A DNA stretch of 37,709 bases, from contig PKYW01000093.1 in assembly GCA_003132805.1 (NCBI GenBank), positions 1 to 37,709 of the forward strand, read 5' to 3'. The stretch comes from Candidatus Dormiibacterota bacterium. Its GTDB lineage: Bacteria > Chloroflexota > Dormibacteria > Aeolococcales > Aeolococcaceae. The number at the start of each line of letters is the position of its first letter. Within the stretch, counting starts at the first letter, position 1. A program made the position numbers and the translations under genes. The notes beneath the pieces were generated by a model. That model was given only the letters and a program-made list of their open reading frames with translations, ran no database searches and was not told the origin of the DNA. This document shows, piece by piece, positions 1-6,390 of this stretch.

Positions 1-316
1 GGCCGGGAACGTCGCAATCGCGCAGATTGCAACGCTTCTGAGCCGAGCCTGTGCCGACGTCGGCGTTCGTGCGGCGTATCGGCCAGGAAGGCCCAGGGTG
101 GGGGAATGCTTCCAGGCAACACCACGTCATGACCGGCCGTCAGACGACACCCAGGCAGGATCCCCTCCCGCCCGAGGTAGGTTTTGGTGAGCTCATGACC
201 CGGATGATCTCGGCGAATCGAGTCGAGAAGGCGAAGCGCGCCAGAGCCGACGGGGTCAGTCGCACCCCGCCACCGACCGAGACGGATACACGAGGAACTC
301 CCGAAAGCTCCGGGGC
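1..316. other. Left-edge stretch with no supported gene
   Basis: I see no convincing coding sequence here. The plus-strand frame open from 51 to 320 gives a low-complexity Arg/Pro/Thr-rich product with no recognisable domain, and the minus strand holds only short broken frames. A perfect inverted repeat, GCAATC-gcgca-GATTGC, lies at 14-30 (6-bp stem, 5-nt loop). It has no T-run after it, so I do not call it a terminator. The stretch may belong to a gene cut by the window edge or to the upstream part of the decayed kinase that follows. Confidence 0.4.
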
Positions 317-573
317 GTGACCCTCGCCGCGAGCAGCGCGCCGACCGGCGGTGCGCTCTTTGCGACCTTCCTCGAGGCGGTTCCGGATGCGGTGGTCGCG
401 GTCGTGGCCGACGGCACCATCCTGTTCGTGAATTCGCAGGCAGAGGCGCTCTTCGGATACCCGAGTCGGTGATCACCTCGCAGGGCGTGGTGCAGCGTGG
501 GATCCACCGGGTGTCGAAGCCGTTTGTTGCCGCGGACCTGCCGGACCACGTGCGCGCCACGCTCGACGCCTGA
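317..573 (+). pseudogene. Remnant of a hybrid PAS sensor histidine kinase (PAS start joined to receiver-domain end)
   Basis: Two fragments in different frames make one decayed gene. From GTG 317 to TGA 470-472 the product contains FLEAVPDAVVAVVADGTILF followed by VNSQAEALFGY, a typical start of a PAS domain. In the next frame, open through about 460-573, the product reads VITS...RGIHRVSKPFVAADL and ends RATLDA. This matches the last strand and helix of a response-regulator receiver domain, whose conserved Lys sits in the KPF motif. In intact proteins the rest of PAS, the HisKA and HATPase domains and most of the receiver lie between these parts. Here they are missing, with the junction near 455-470. 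Domain identity is from motif recognition. That this was one hybrid kinase is inference. An assembly join could give the same picture. Confidence 0.6.
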
Positions 574-612
574 GGGCGAAGTCGCCGGTCGAGTCGGGGT
601 CGGACGCGAAGG

Positions 613-1980
613 CTACGCGGCTCCGGCGGGCACTTTCGGCAGCTCGGCGAGCGCGGTGTCGAGTCGTTCCTGCGGGAGCTCGACATCCTGGAGCTTGCCG
701 GCGAAGTACGCGTCGTAGGCGCCGAGATCGAAGTGTCCGTGGCCGGAGAGATTGAAGAGAATCACGCGCGAATCTCCCGCCTCGCGTGCCGCGGCAGCCT
801 CTTGCGCGACCGCACGGAGCGCATGCGATGGCTCGGGCGCCGGCAGGATCCCCTCACTGCGCGCAAAGCGCACCGCTTCTGCGAAGCATTCATTCTGCTT
901 GTACGCGCGCGCTTCGATGAATCCGTTCTTGACGAGCAGGCAGAGCGAAGGCGCATCCCCGTGATAGCGCAGCCCACCGGCGTGGATCGTGTCGGGAATG
1001 AAGTTGTGCCCGAGCGTGTACATCGGAACGACCGGGCCCATCCCGGCGGTGTCACCGAAGTCGTATGCGTAGAGACCCCGCGTCAGCGTCGGACACGCGG
1101 CCGGTTCGGCAGCGATGAATCGCGTATTGGTCTTGCCGGCGAGGCGATCCGCCAGGAAGGGGTACGCGAGGCCGGCGAAGTTGGATCCGCCGCCGACGCA
1201 CCCGATCACAACATCGGGATAGGCGTCGGCCATCTCCATCTGTTTCTGGGCCTCCTGCCCGATCACGGTCTGATGAAGCAGGACGTGGTTGACGACCGAT
1301 CCGAGCGAGTAGTGACTGTCGTCGCGGGTGGCGGCATCCTCGACGGCCTCGGAGATGGCGATGCCGAGGCTGCCAGGCGACTCGGGCTCCTTCGCCAGCA
1401 CGCTGCGGCCGAATTCGGTCTGGTCGGTCGGGGAGGGGAGGACCCTGGCGCCCCAGGTCTCCATGAGCGCGCGGCGGTAGGGCTTCTGCTCGTACGAGAC
1501 CTTGACCATGTAGACCATGACCTCGAGGCCGAACAGGCCGCCGGCGAAGGCGAGTGCTGAGCCCCACTGGCCGGCGCCGGTCTCCGTCGTCAGGCGCTTG
1601 ATGCCCTCCTCGGCGTTGTAGTACGCCTGCGCCACAGCGGTGTTGGGCTTGTGCGATCCCGCAGGAGACGTGCCCTCGTACTTGTAGAAGATCCGTGCGG
1701 GGGTGTCGAGCGCCTTTTCCAGACGCGTGGCGCGATACAGCGGTGTCGGGCGCCACATCTTGTAGATGTCCCGGACCCGGTCGGGGATCTCGATCCAGCG
1801 CTCGGCTGACACCTCCTGCCCGATGATCGCCATGGGGAAGATCGGGGTGAGATCGGGTGGCGTGAGCGGCTCGAGCGTCCGCGGGCTCAGGAAGGCCCCG
1901 AGCGGCTCCGGGACGTCCGCGAGGATGTTGTACCAGTGCGACGGTAGATCGTCTTCCGCCAGCAAGAACTTCGTTGTCAT
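613..1980 (-). CDS. trpB2: Tryptophan synthase beta-like protein, TrpB2 type
   Basis: PLP enzyme that condenses indole with L-serine (or O-phosphoserine in some TrpB2 members) to make tryptophan. It is 455 aa from the ATG at 1980, which has GAGGTGG upstream; an in-frame TTG at 1998 gives 461 aa but has no better site. The PLP lysine is K111 in GSHKPNTA. A phosphate-binding CVGGGSN loop and a C-terminal SGHGHFDL motif follow. The long N-terminal extension and [12 protein letters not shown], instead of the GAHKxNN of TrpB1, place it in the TrpB2 group. No trpA or other trp gene is adjacent, as is common for TrpB2, so it may act on free indole. A TATCCT box lies at 2024-2019, giving a short leader that carries the SD. 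Confidence 0.9.
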   Translation of the reverse strand: MTTKFLLAEDDLPSHWYNILADVPEPLGAFLSPRTLEPLTPPDLTPIFPMAIIGQEVSAERWIEIPDRVRDIYKMWRPTPLYRATRLEKALDTPARIFYKYEGTSPAGSHKPNTAVAQAYYNAEEGIKRLTTETGAGQWGSALAFAGGLFGLEVMVYMVKVSYEQKPYRRALMETWGARVLPSPTDQTEFGRSVLAKEPESPGSLGIAISEAVEDAATRDDSHYSLGSVVNHVLLHQTVIGQEAQKQMEMADAYPDVVIGCVGGGSNFAGLAYPFLADRLAGKTNTRFIAAEPAACPTLTRGLYAYDFGDTAGMGPVVPMYTLGHNFIPDTIHAGGLRYHGDAPSLCLLVKNGFIEARAYKQNECFAEAVRFARSEGILPAPEPSHALRAVAQEAAAAREAGDSRVILFNLSGHGHFDLGAYDAYFAGKLQDVELPQERLDTALAELPKVPAGAA

Positions 1981-2024
1981 CCGTTCCACCTCGGCCAATG
2001 CTCGGACGCGTGCAGGGGAGGATA
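1974..2024 (-). promoter_or_regulatory. Candidate -10 box and SD for trpB2
   Basis: On the minus strand TATCCT (2024-2019) lies about 38 nt before ATG 1980, and GAGGTGG lies 5 nt before that ATG. The SD decides for ATG 1980 over TTG 1998. No clear -35 was seen. The 138-bp interval to the divergent transporter holds promoters for both genes. Confidence 0.45.
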
Positions 2025-2105
2025 CGCCGGGGGGTGGTGGGACTCATAGGTGCGACCAGCGCGTCTTTCGTGCGTGTTACCATCATGAGGAGGGAACCAT
2101 CAGAT

Positions 2106-2121
2106 TAAGGTAGCTGTCATG
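2106..2121 (+). promoter_or_regulatory. TANNNT box 7 nt before the MFS start (leaderless type)
   Basis: TAAGGT at 2106-2111 is followed by 7 nt and then ATG 2119. This spacing would put the transcription start at or next to the A of the ATG. The AAGGT could also act as a weak SD at 7-8 nt, so the two readings compete. A purine-rich GAGGAGGGAA lies further upstream (about 2087-2096), too far to serve this ATG. Confidence 0.4.
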
Positions 2122-3672
2122 AAGACCACAGGTGCGCGGAGGTGGTGGGCGCTCGCCGCGGTGAGCATGGGTGTCCTGGCCGTCGGCCTCGATGGGACGG
2201 TCCTCAGCGTCGCGCTGCCGACCCTGGCCAAGGCGTTGCACGCGTCGGAGTCGGACCTGCAGTGGTTCTCGTCTGGATACCTGCTGGTGCTGGCGGCGGC
2301 GATGCTCCCGGCCGGGCTGCTCGGTGACCGGTACGGCCACAAGAAGGTGCTGCTCATCGCGCTCGGCCTGTTCGGCCTGGGATCGCTGGCATGCGCCCTG
2401 TCAACCTCGGTGACGGAGTTCCTGGCAGCTCGTGTCCTCCTCGGGTTGGCCGGCTCGGGCGTCATCGTGATGGCGATCTCCTCGCTCACCGTGCTCTTCA
2501 CCAAGGAGGAGCGCCCCAAGGCCGTCGGTATCTGGGCTGCCGCCAACTTCCTGGCACTCCCGATCGGTCCCATCCTCGGTGGCTGGCTCCTCACGAATTT
2601 CTGGTGGGGATGGGTCTTCCTCATCAACGTTCCGGTCGCGGTGATTGGCCTGATCGCCCTGGCGACGCTCGTGCCCGAGTCTCGGGCGTCCGAGCGTCCG
2701 GGGATCGACTTGGTTGGGGTTGCCCTGTCGGTCGCCGGCCTCGTTGCGCTCACCTACGGCCTGATCGCCGCGGGACAGGACGGCTGGACCGATGCGGTAG
2801 CGATCCTGGCGATGGCCGGCGGCGTGGTGGTGCTGGTGGGCTTCTTTGCGTGGGAACGGCGCCTCAACCGCCGCCCCGGCGGCCAGCCGCTGCTCGACCT
2901 CTCGCTGTTCGGCTCGGCGTCGTTCACGTGGGGGGTGATCCTCGCGGCCATCGCTGTGTTGTCGATGATCGGGGTGCTCTTCACGTTGCCCCAGTATTTC
3001 CAGGGGGTGATCGGCACCGATGCGATGGGCTCGGGTCTGCGGCTCCTGCCGGTGATCGCGGGCCTGATCGTCGGCGCGATTCCCTCGGATCGGGTGGTCA
3101 AGCTGATCGGCGCCAAGTTGACGGCTTCCGCCGGGTTCGTGCTCATCGCCATCGGACTGCTCATCGGGGCAACCACGGGGGTCAGCTCGAGCACCGTCTT
3201 TGTGGCCGGCTGGATGGCGATCATCGGTGTCGGGATGGGTCTGGCTCTCTCCACGTCTACCTCGGCGGCCCTGGTCGAGCTCTCCGAGGAGCGCAGCGGT
3301 GTCGGATCGGCGGTGCTGCAAGCGGTGAACAAGGTCGGTGGCCCCTTTGGGACCGCAATCCTCGGCAGCGTGCTGAGCTCGATCTACCTGTCGCACCTGG
3401 CGCTGGCGGGGATCGCGGCCCCGGCAGCCGCGGCAATCCGGCAGAGCGTCTTCGGCGGCGTTGCGGTCGCGCAACAGATCGGGTCGGCAGGCCTGCTCCA
3501 CTCGGTGCGCGCCGCCTTCGTCGACGGCATGGACGTTGCGCTGCTCGTTTCGGCGGGGATTGCGGTCGTCGGCATGCTGCTCACGCTGCTGTTCCTGCCG
3601 CGCGCCAACGCGATGCAGGACAATCAGCGTGTGGAACCCGAGCAGGAGCATGAGCTTGCCGGCGTCCGCTGA
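2119..3672 (+). CDS. MFS drug:H+ antiporter, DHA2 (EmrB/QacA) family, 14 TM
   Basis: Inner-membrane exporter of 517 aa, the usual size of the 14-helix DHA2 family. TM1 carries the family motif LDGTVLSVALPTL. The loop after TM2 carries the MFS motif A (GDRYGHKK), and TM5 has the antiporter motif C (LPIGPILGG). Hydrophobic segments continue to about residue 495, followed by a charged tail. The start is ATG 2119. The 3' end overlaps the TetR-type regulator by 23 nt, so the two are almost certainly co-transcribed and the regulator probably represses this promoter. Drug or lipophilic-cation export by proton exchange is the family role. The actual substrate cannot be read from sequence. Confidence 0.9.
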   Translation: MKTTGARRWWALAAVSMGVLAVGLDGTVLSVALPTLAKALHASESDLQWFSSGYLLVLAAAMLPAGLLGDRYGHKKVLLIALGLFGLGSLACALSTSVTEFLAARVLLGLAGSGVIVMAISSLTVLFTKEERPKAVGIWAAANFLALPIGPILGGWLLTNFWWGWVFLINVPVAVIGLIALATLVPESRASERPGIDLVGVALSVAGLVALTYGLIAAGQDGWTDAVAILAMAGGVVVLVGFFAWERRLNRRPGGQPLLDLSLFGSASFTWGVILAAIAVLSMIGVLFTLPQYFQGVIGTDAMGSGLRLLPVIAGLIVGAIPSDRVVKLIGAKLTASAGFVLIAIGLLIGATTGVSSSTVFVAGWMAIIGVGMGLALSTSTSAALVELSEERSGVGSAVLQAVNKVGGPFGTAILGSVLSSIYLSHLALAGIAAPAAAAIRQSVFGGVAVAQQIGSAGLLHSVRAAFVDGMDVALLVSAGIAVVGMLLTLLFLPRANAMQDNQRVEPEQEHELAGVR

Positions 3673-4258
3673 GCTGCGCACCGCGGGACTGCGCGAGCGG
3701 AAGAAGGAGCGGACCCGCGAGGCGATCCGCGCACAGGCGCTGCACCTCTTCATCACGCAGGGCTACGAAGCGACCACCGTGCAGCAGATCATCGATGAGA
3801 TCGAGATTTCCGAGAGCACCTTCTTTCGCTATTTCCCGACCAAGGCCGATGTGGTGCTCACGGACGACTTCGATCCGATCATCGTCGCCGCCTTTCAGAG
3901 TCAACCGCCGGAGCTGAGCCCGATTCAGGCGCTGCGACGCGCCTTCAACGAGGCGTTCGCACGGCTGTCACCGCAGGACGTCGAAGAACAGACGGAGCGG
4001 ATGCATCTCATCCTCTCCGTTCCCGAGCTGCGAGCGGCGATGCTGGATCAGTTCGGCCAGGCGATGCGCCTGCTTGCGGAAGTCCTCGCCGAGAGAACCC
4101 ACCGCCGCGCGGACGACATGGATGTGCTGACCACGGCGGGTGCGGTCGTCGGTGTGGCAATGGCGGTGATGTTCGCTGTCATTGACGACCCGACGGTCAA
4201 CCTCGCGGCCCTGCTCGATCAGGGCATGGCGCGGCTCGAGGCAGGGCTCCGGCTCTGA
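3650..4258 (+). CDS. TetR/AcrR-family transcriptional regulator
   Basis: 202 aa from ATG 3650, with AGGAG immediately before it. The reading frame is open further upstream, but that part is a shadow of the exporter; an in-frame GTG at 3629 is an alternative start. After a basic N-terminus (residues 11-27), residues 28-62 form the TetR helix-turn-helix, with TTVQQIIDEIEISESTFFRY and then FPTKADV, the classic join to the ligand-binding half. The C-terminal 130 residues are helical and variable, as expected for effector binding. It overlaps the exporter stop by 23 nt. This supports a role as local drug-responsive repressor of the exporter-regulator operon. The operator was not identified. Confidence 0.88.
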   Translation: MSLPASAELRTAGLRERKKERTREAIRAQALHLFITQGYEATTVQQIIDEIEISESTFFRYFPTKADVVLTDDFDPIIVAAFQSQPPELSPIQALRRAFNEAFARLSPQDVEEQTERMHLILSVPELRAAMLDQFGQAMRLLAEVLAERTHRRADDMDVLTTAGAVVGVAMAVMFAVIDDPTVNLAALLDQGMARLEAGLRL

Positions 4259-4297
4259 TGTGCCGTCGGTGCCCATCGGGTCACCGAGCCGCCGACC

Positions 4298-4313
4298 TAT
4301 CCTTTGCCCGATG
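4298..4313 (+). promoter_or_regulatory. TATCCT box 7 nt before exonuclease III start
   Basis: TATCCT (4298-4303) is followed by 7 nt and ATG 4311. No SD is present. The arrangement fits a leaderless transcript for the exonuclease, separate from the exporter-regulator operon. Confidence 0.45.
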
Positions 4314-5090
4314 CGCCTGGCAACCTGGAACGTGAACTCCGTCGTTGTGCGGCTGCCTCGACTGGTCGACTGGCTGGAAAAGAGCAGCCCCGACATCCTC
4401 TGCCTGCAGGAGACCAAGATCGCGGATGACGCCTTTCCGCGTGCGGAAGTGGAGGCGCTCGGGTACGAGGTTGCGCTGCACGGGGAGGGGCGATGGAACG
4501 GCGTGGCGATCATCTCGCGCGTCGGGATGGGCGATGTTGCGCGCGGCTTCGACGGACAGCCGGGGTTTCCGCAAGCGGAGGCTCGGGCGATGAGCGCGAC
4601 CTGCGGCGAACTCCGTGTCTGGACGGTGTACGTGCCGAACGGCCGAACGCTTGACAGTGATCACTACGCGTACAAGCTGAACTGGCTGGCGGCGCTTCGC
4701 GCGGCATTGCTCGCATCGAAGCCGACGTCGCCGCCGCTGGTTGTGTGCGGCGACTTCAACATCGCGCCAACCGACGATGATGTCTGGGACCCCGCCGCGT
4801 TCATCGGTTCGACGCACGTCAGCGCGAAGGAGCGCGAGGCGCTCGTCGCGCTCACCAGCCTGGGGCTCGACGACATCCACCCTCGCGCCTTCAAGGGACG
4901 GCCGTTCACCTACTGGGACTACCGCGCCGGGAACTTCCACAAGGGTCTCGGCATGCGGATCGACCTCGTGCTGCTGGACCATGGAGTCGCGCCGGCGGTG
5001 ACGGATGCGTACATCGATCGCGATGCTCGCAAGGGAACCTTGCCGTCAGACCACGCGCCAGTGGTGATCGACCTCAACTGGCCGCGTTAG
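4311..5090 (+). CDS. xth: Exodeoxyribonuclease III / AP endonuclease
   Basis: 259 aa, the normal length of bacterial ExoIII. It cleaves 5' of abasic sites and removes nucleotides from 3' ends in base-excision repair. Active-site motifs of the exonuclease-endonuclease-phosphatase fold appear in order: TWNVNS (Asn7), LQETK (metal-binding Glu34), YVPNG (Tyr), CGDFNIAP (Asp and Asn) and the C-terminal SDHAPVVIDL with the catalytic His. ATG 4311 is chosen because the protein then begins MRLATWNVNS, as in the family; the frame open upstream lies over the TetR gene. It is cytoplasmic. The stop is 24 nt from the stop of the convergent tautomerase gene. Confidence 0.93.
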   Translation: MRLATWNVNSVVVRLPRLVDWLEKSSPDILCLQETKIADDAFPRAEVEALGYEVALHGEGRWNGVAIISRVGMGDVARGFDGQPGFPQAEARAMSATCGELRVWTVYVPNGRTLDSDHYAYKLNWLAALRAALLASKPTSPPLVVCGDFNIAPTDDDVWDPAAFIGSTHVSAKEREALVALTSLGLDDIHPRAFKGRPFTYWDYRAGNFHKGLGMRIDLVLLDHGVAPAVTDAYIDRDARKGTLPSDHAPVVIDLNWPR

Positions 5091-5114
5091 GCATCTGCGA
5101 CTGCGGAGCTGACG

Positions 5115-5543
5115 CTAACCAGAGCCACCGGTGAGCGCCTGTCGCGCCAGGTTGGCAATGTCAGCGCCGGTGTTCGCGTGGCCGGCGATTCCCCAGCCAC
5201 CATCAGGCGACTCCACGATCAGCACCCACGTGAGCGGCGCAAGGCCGGGGTCACCGGCCGCCGCGACGACAATCTCCGTCAGCTCCTTGACCACGCCCAA
5301 CTGCTTGTCCCGGTTCAGCACGCCCGCCGGGGTGAGCACCTGCACGCGGATGTGGCGACCGCTACTCGACACGTCTGAGATCGCGTCGGCTGGAAGCTCG
5401 TGGATGAATGCTGCAGTGTTGTCCTTGAACAGTGGAATCTCCGGGACGCCCTCCCAGCGCATCACCGCCGCGGCGAGATCGCGGGCGAGCGTCTTGCGGT
5501 CCTTGAACGTTCCCGACGCGGCGTATACATCGATCATCGGCAT
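5115..5543 (-). CDS. Tautomerase (4-oxalocrotonate tautomerase superfamily), fused double-domain form
   Basis: 142 aa. The protein begins M-P-M-I-D-V-Y; removal of Met would expose Pro as the N-terminal catalytic base of this superfamily. The length is about twice the 60-70 aa of 4-OT monomers, and two beta-alpha-beta units can be followed (residues 2-60 and 64-130), as in the double-length tautomerases. The substrate is unknown. SD AGGAGA stands 9 nt before ATG 5543, and the alpha/beta hydrolase gene ends 26 nt upstream, so the two are probably one transcript. Hydrolase plus tautomerase would suit the breakdown of a small aromatic or keto acid, but that is inference. Confidence 0.8.
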   Translation of the reverse strand: MPMIDVYAASGTFKDRKTLARDLAAAVMRWEGVPEIPLFKDNTAAFIHELPADAISDVSSSGRHIRVQVLTPAGVLNRDKQLGVVKELTEIVVAAAGDPGLAPLTWVLIVESPDGGWGIAGHANTGADIANLARQALTGGSG

Positions 5544-5569
5544 GTCTGTACTTCTCCTGGGTGCTCAGC

Positions 5570-6307
5570 TCACGCCGGGCGTTGGGCGCTGCCCGCGAGT
5601 TGCTCATTGCCGGCGCCACCGACCGCAGCGGCTGCGGCCTCGATGAGCTGCACGACCTCGTTCGGGTGAGACACCATCGCGACGTGACTGGAGGGGACTT
5701 CGATGGTGGTCGCGCCCATGCGCTTGGCGAACATGCGCTCAGCATCGGGTGGAATCGCCTCGTCATCGGTGGCGACGAGATACCACGACGGCAAGGACTT
5801 CCACGCCGGCTCTCCCATGACGTCCTCGAACGTGGTCAGCGAGATCGGCTGTTGAACGGCATACATGACGTTAGCCTTCACGGAGTCAACGTCGCCGGCG
5901 AAGTGCGCCACGAAGTCTTCACGAGGTATCCAGCCGAAGCCTTGCTCGTCAACGGCCAGGTGCGCCAGCGCCGCCGTCGGCGGCCCGGCACCGAGGAGTG
6001 CGCCGAGCGACTCTCCCTGGTCGAGTCCGAAAGCGGCGATGTACACGAGCGCCGCGACGTTCGGGTGTTCCGGGCCGAGTGCCGTCATGATATGTCCGCC
6101 GTAGGAGTGACCGGCAACCACAGTTGGCCCACTCTGGCGCACGAGCACCTGGCGGAGTCGCGCGACATCGTTGGCGAGCGAGCTCTCCGGGAACTGCGGC
6201 GCGGTGACCTCGTAGCCTTTCGCCTGCAGCGATTCGATCACTCCGCTCCAGCTCGATCCATCGGCCCACGCGCCATGGACCAGTACAACGTTTGGCTTGT
6301 CGCTCAA
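5570..6307 (-). CDS. Alpha/beta-fold hydrolase (EstC / hydroxynitrile-lyase-like)
   Basis: 245 aa if started at TTG 6307, which has GAGGAGA 6 nt upstream; a GTG at 6340 would add 11 residues without a comparable SD. The oxyanion segment LVHGAWADGSSW, the nucleophile elbow GHSYGG (Ser68), an acid region VATDDEAIPPD and the C-terminal SSHVAMVSHP with the catalytic His form a complete triad. The family includes small-ester hydrolases and pyrethroid-type esterases; the substrate is not predictable. It is cytoplasmic, with no signal peptide. It sits between the large LuxR regulator and the tautomerase on the same strand. Confidence 0.85.
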   Translation of the reverse strand: MSDKPNVVLVHGAWADGSSWSGVIESLQAKGYEVTAPQFPESSLANDVARLRQVLVRQSGPTVVAGHSYGGHIMTALGPEHPNVAALVYIAAFGLDQGESLGALLGAGPPTAALAHLAVDEQGFGWIPREDFVAHFAGDVDSVKANVMYAVQQPISLTTFEDVMGEPAWKSLPSWYLVATDDEAIPPDAERMFAKRMGATTIEVPSSHVAMVSHPNEVVQLIEAAAAAVGGAGNEQLAGSAQRPA

Positions 6308-6319
6308 CGGAGTCTCCTC
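6305..6319 (-). promoter_or_regulatory. SD that selects a TTG start for the hydrolase
   Basis: On the minus strand GAGGAG (6319-6314) is spaced 6 nt from TTG (6307-6305). This is the best ribosome site in the 5' region and shortens the protein relative to the GTG at 6340. Confidence 0.6.
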
Positions 6320-6390
6320 GTATCGGGGTCTGCTGACCACGATGCTGGGAGCGACGAACGATGCTTCGCTTGAGTAGGACGACTGAATCT

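Noticed and set aside
14-30. Hairpin GCAATC/GATTGC as a terminator
   Set aside because: The stem is only 6 bp, with no T-run and no gene visible before it.
575-586. Palindrome GGCGA-AG-TCGCC as terminator of trpB2
   Set aside because: A 5-bp stem with a 2-nt loop is too small and lacks a T-run; likely chance in GC-rich DNA.
2401-3756. 451-aa minus-strand open frame
   Set aside because: Antisense to the MFS exporter, which has all family motifs; the product is a polar His/Arg/Asp mix typical of a shadow.
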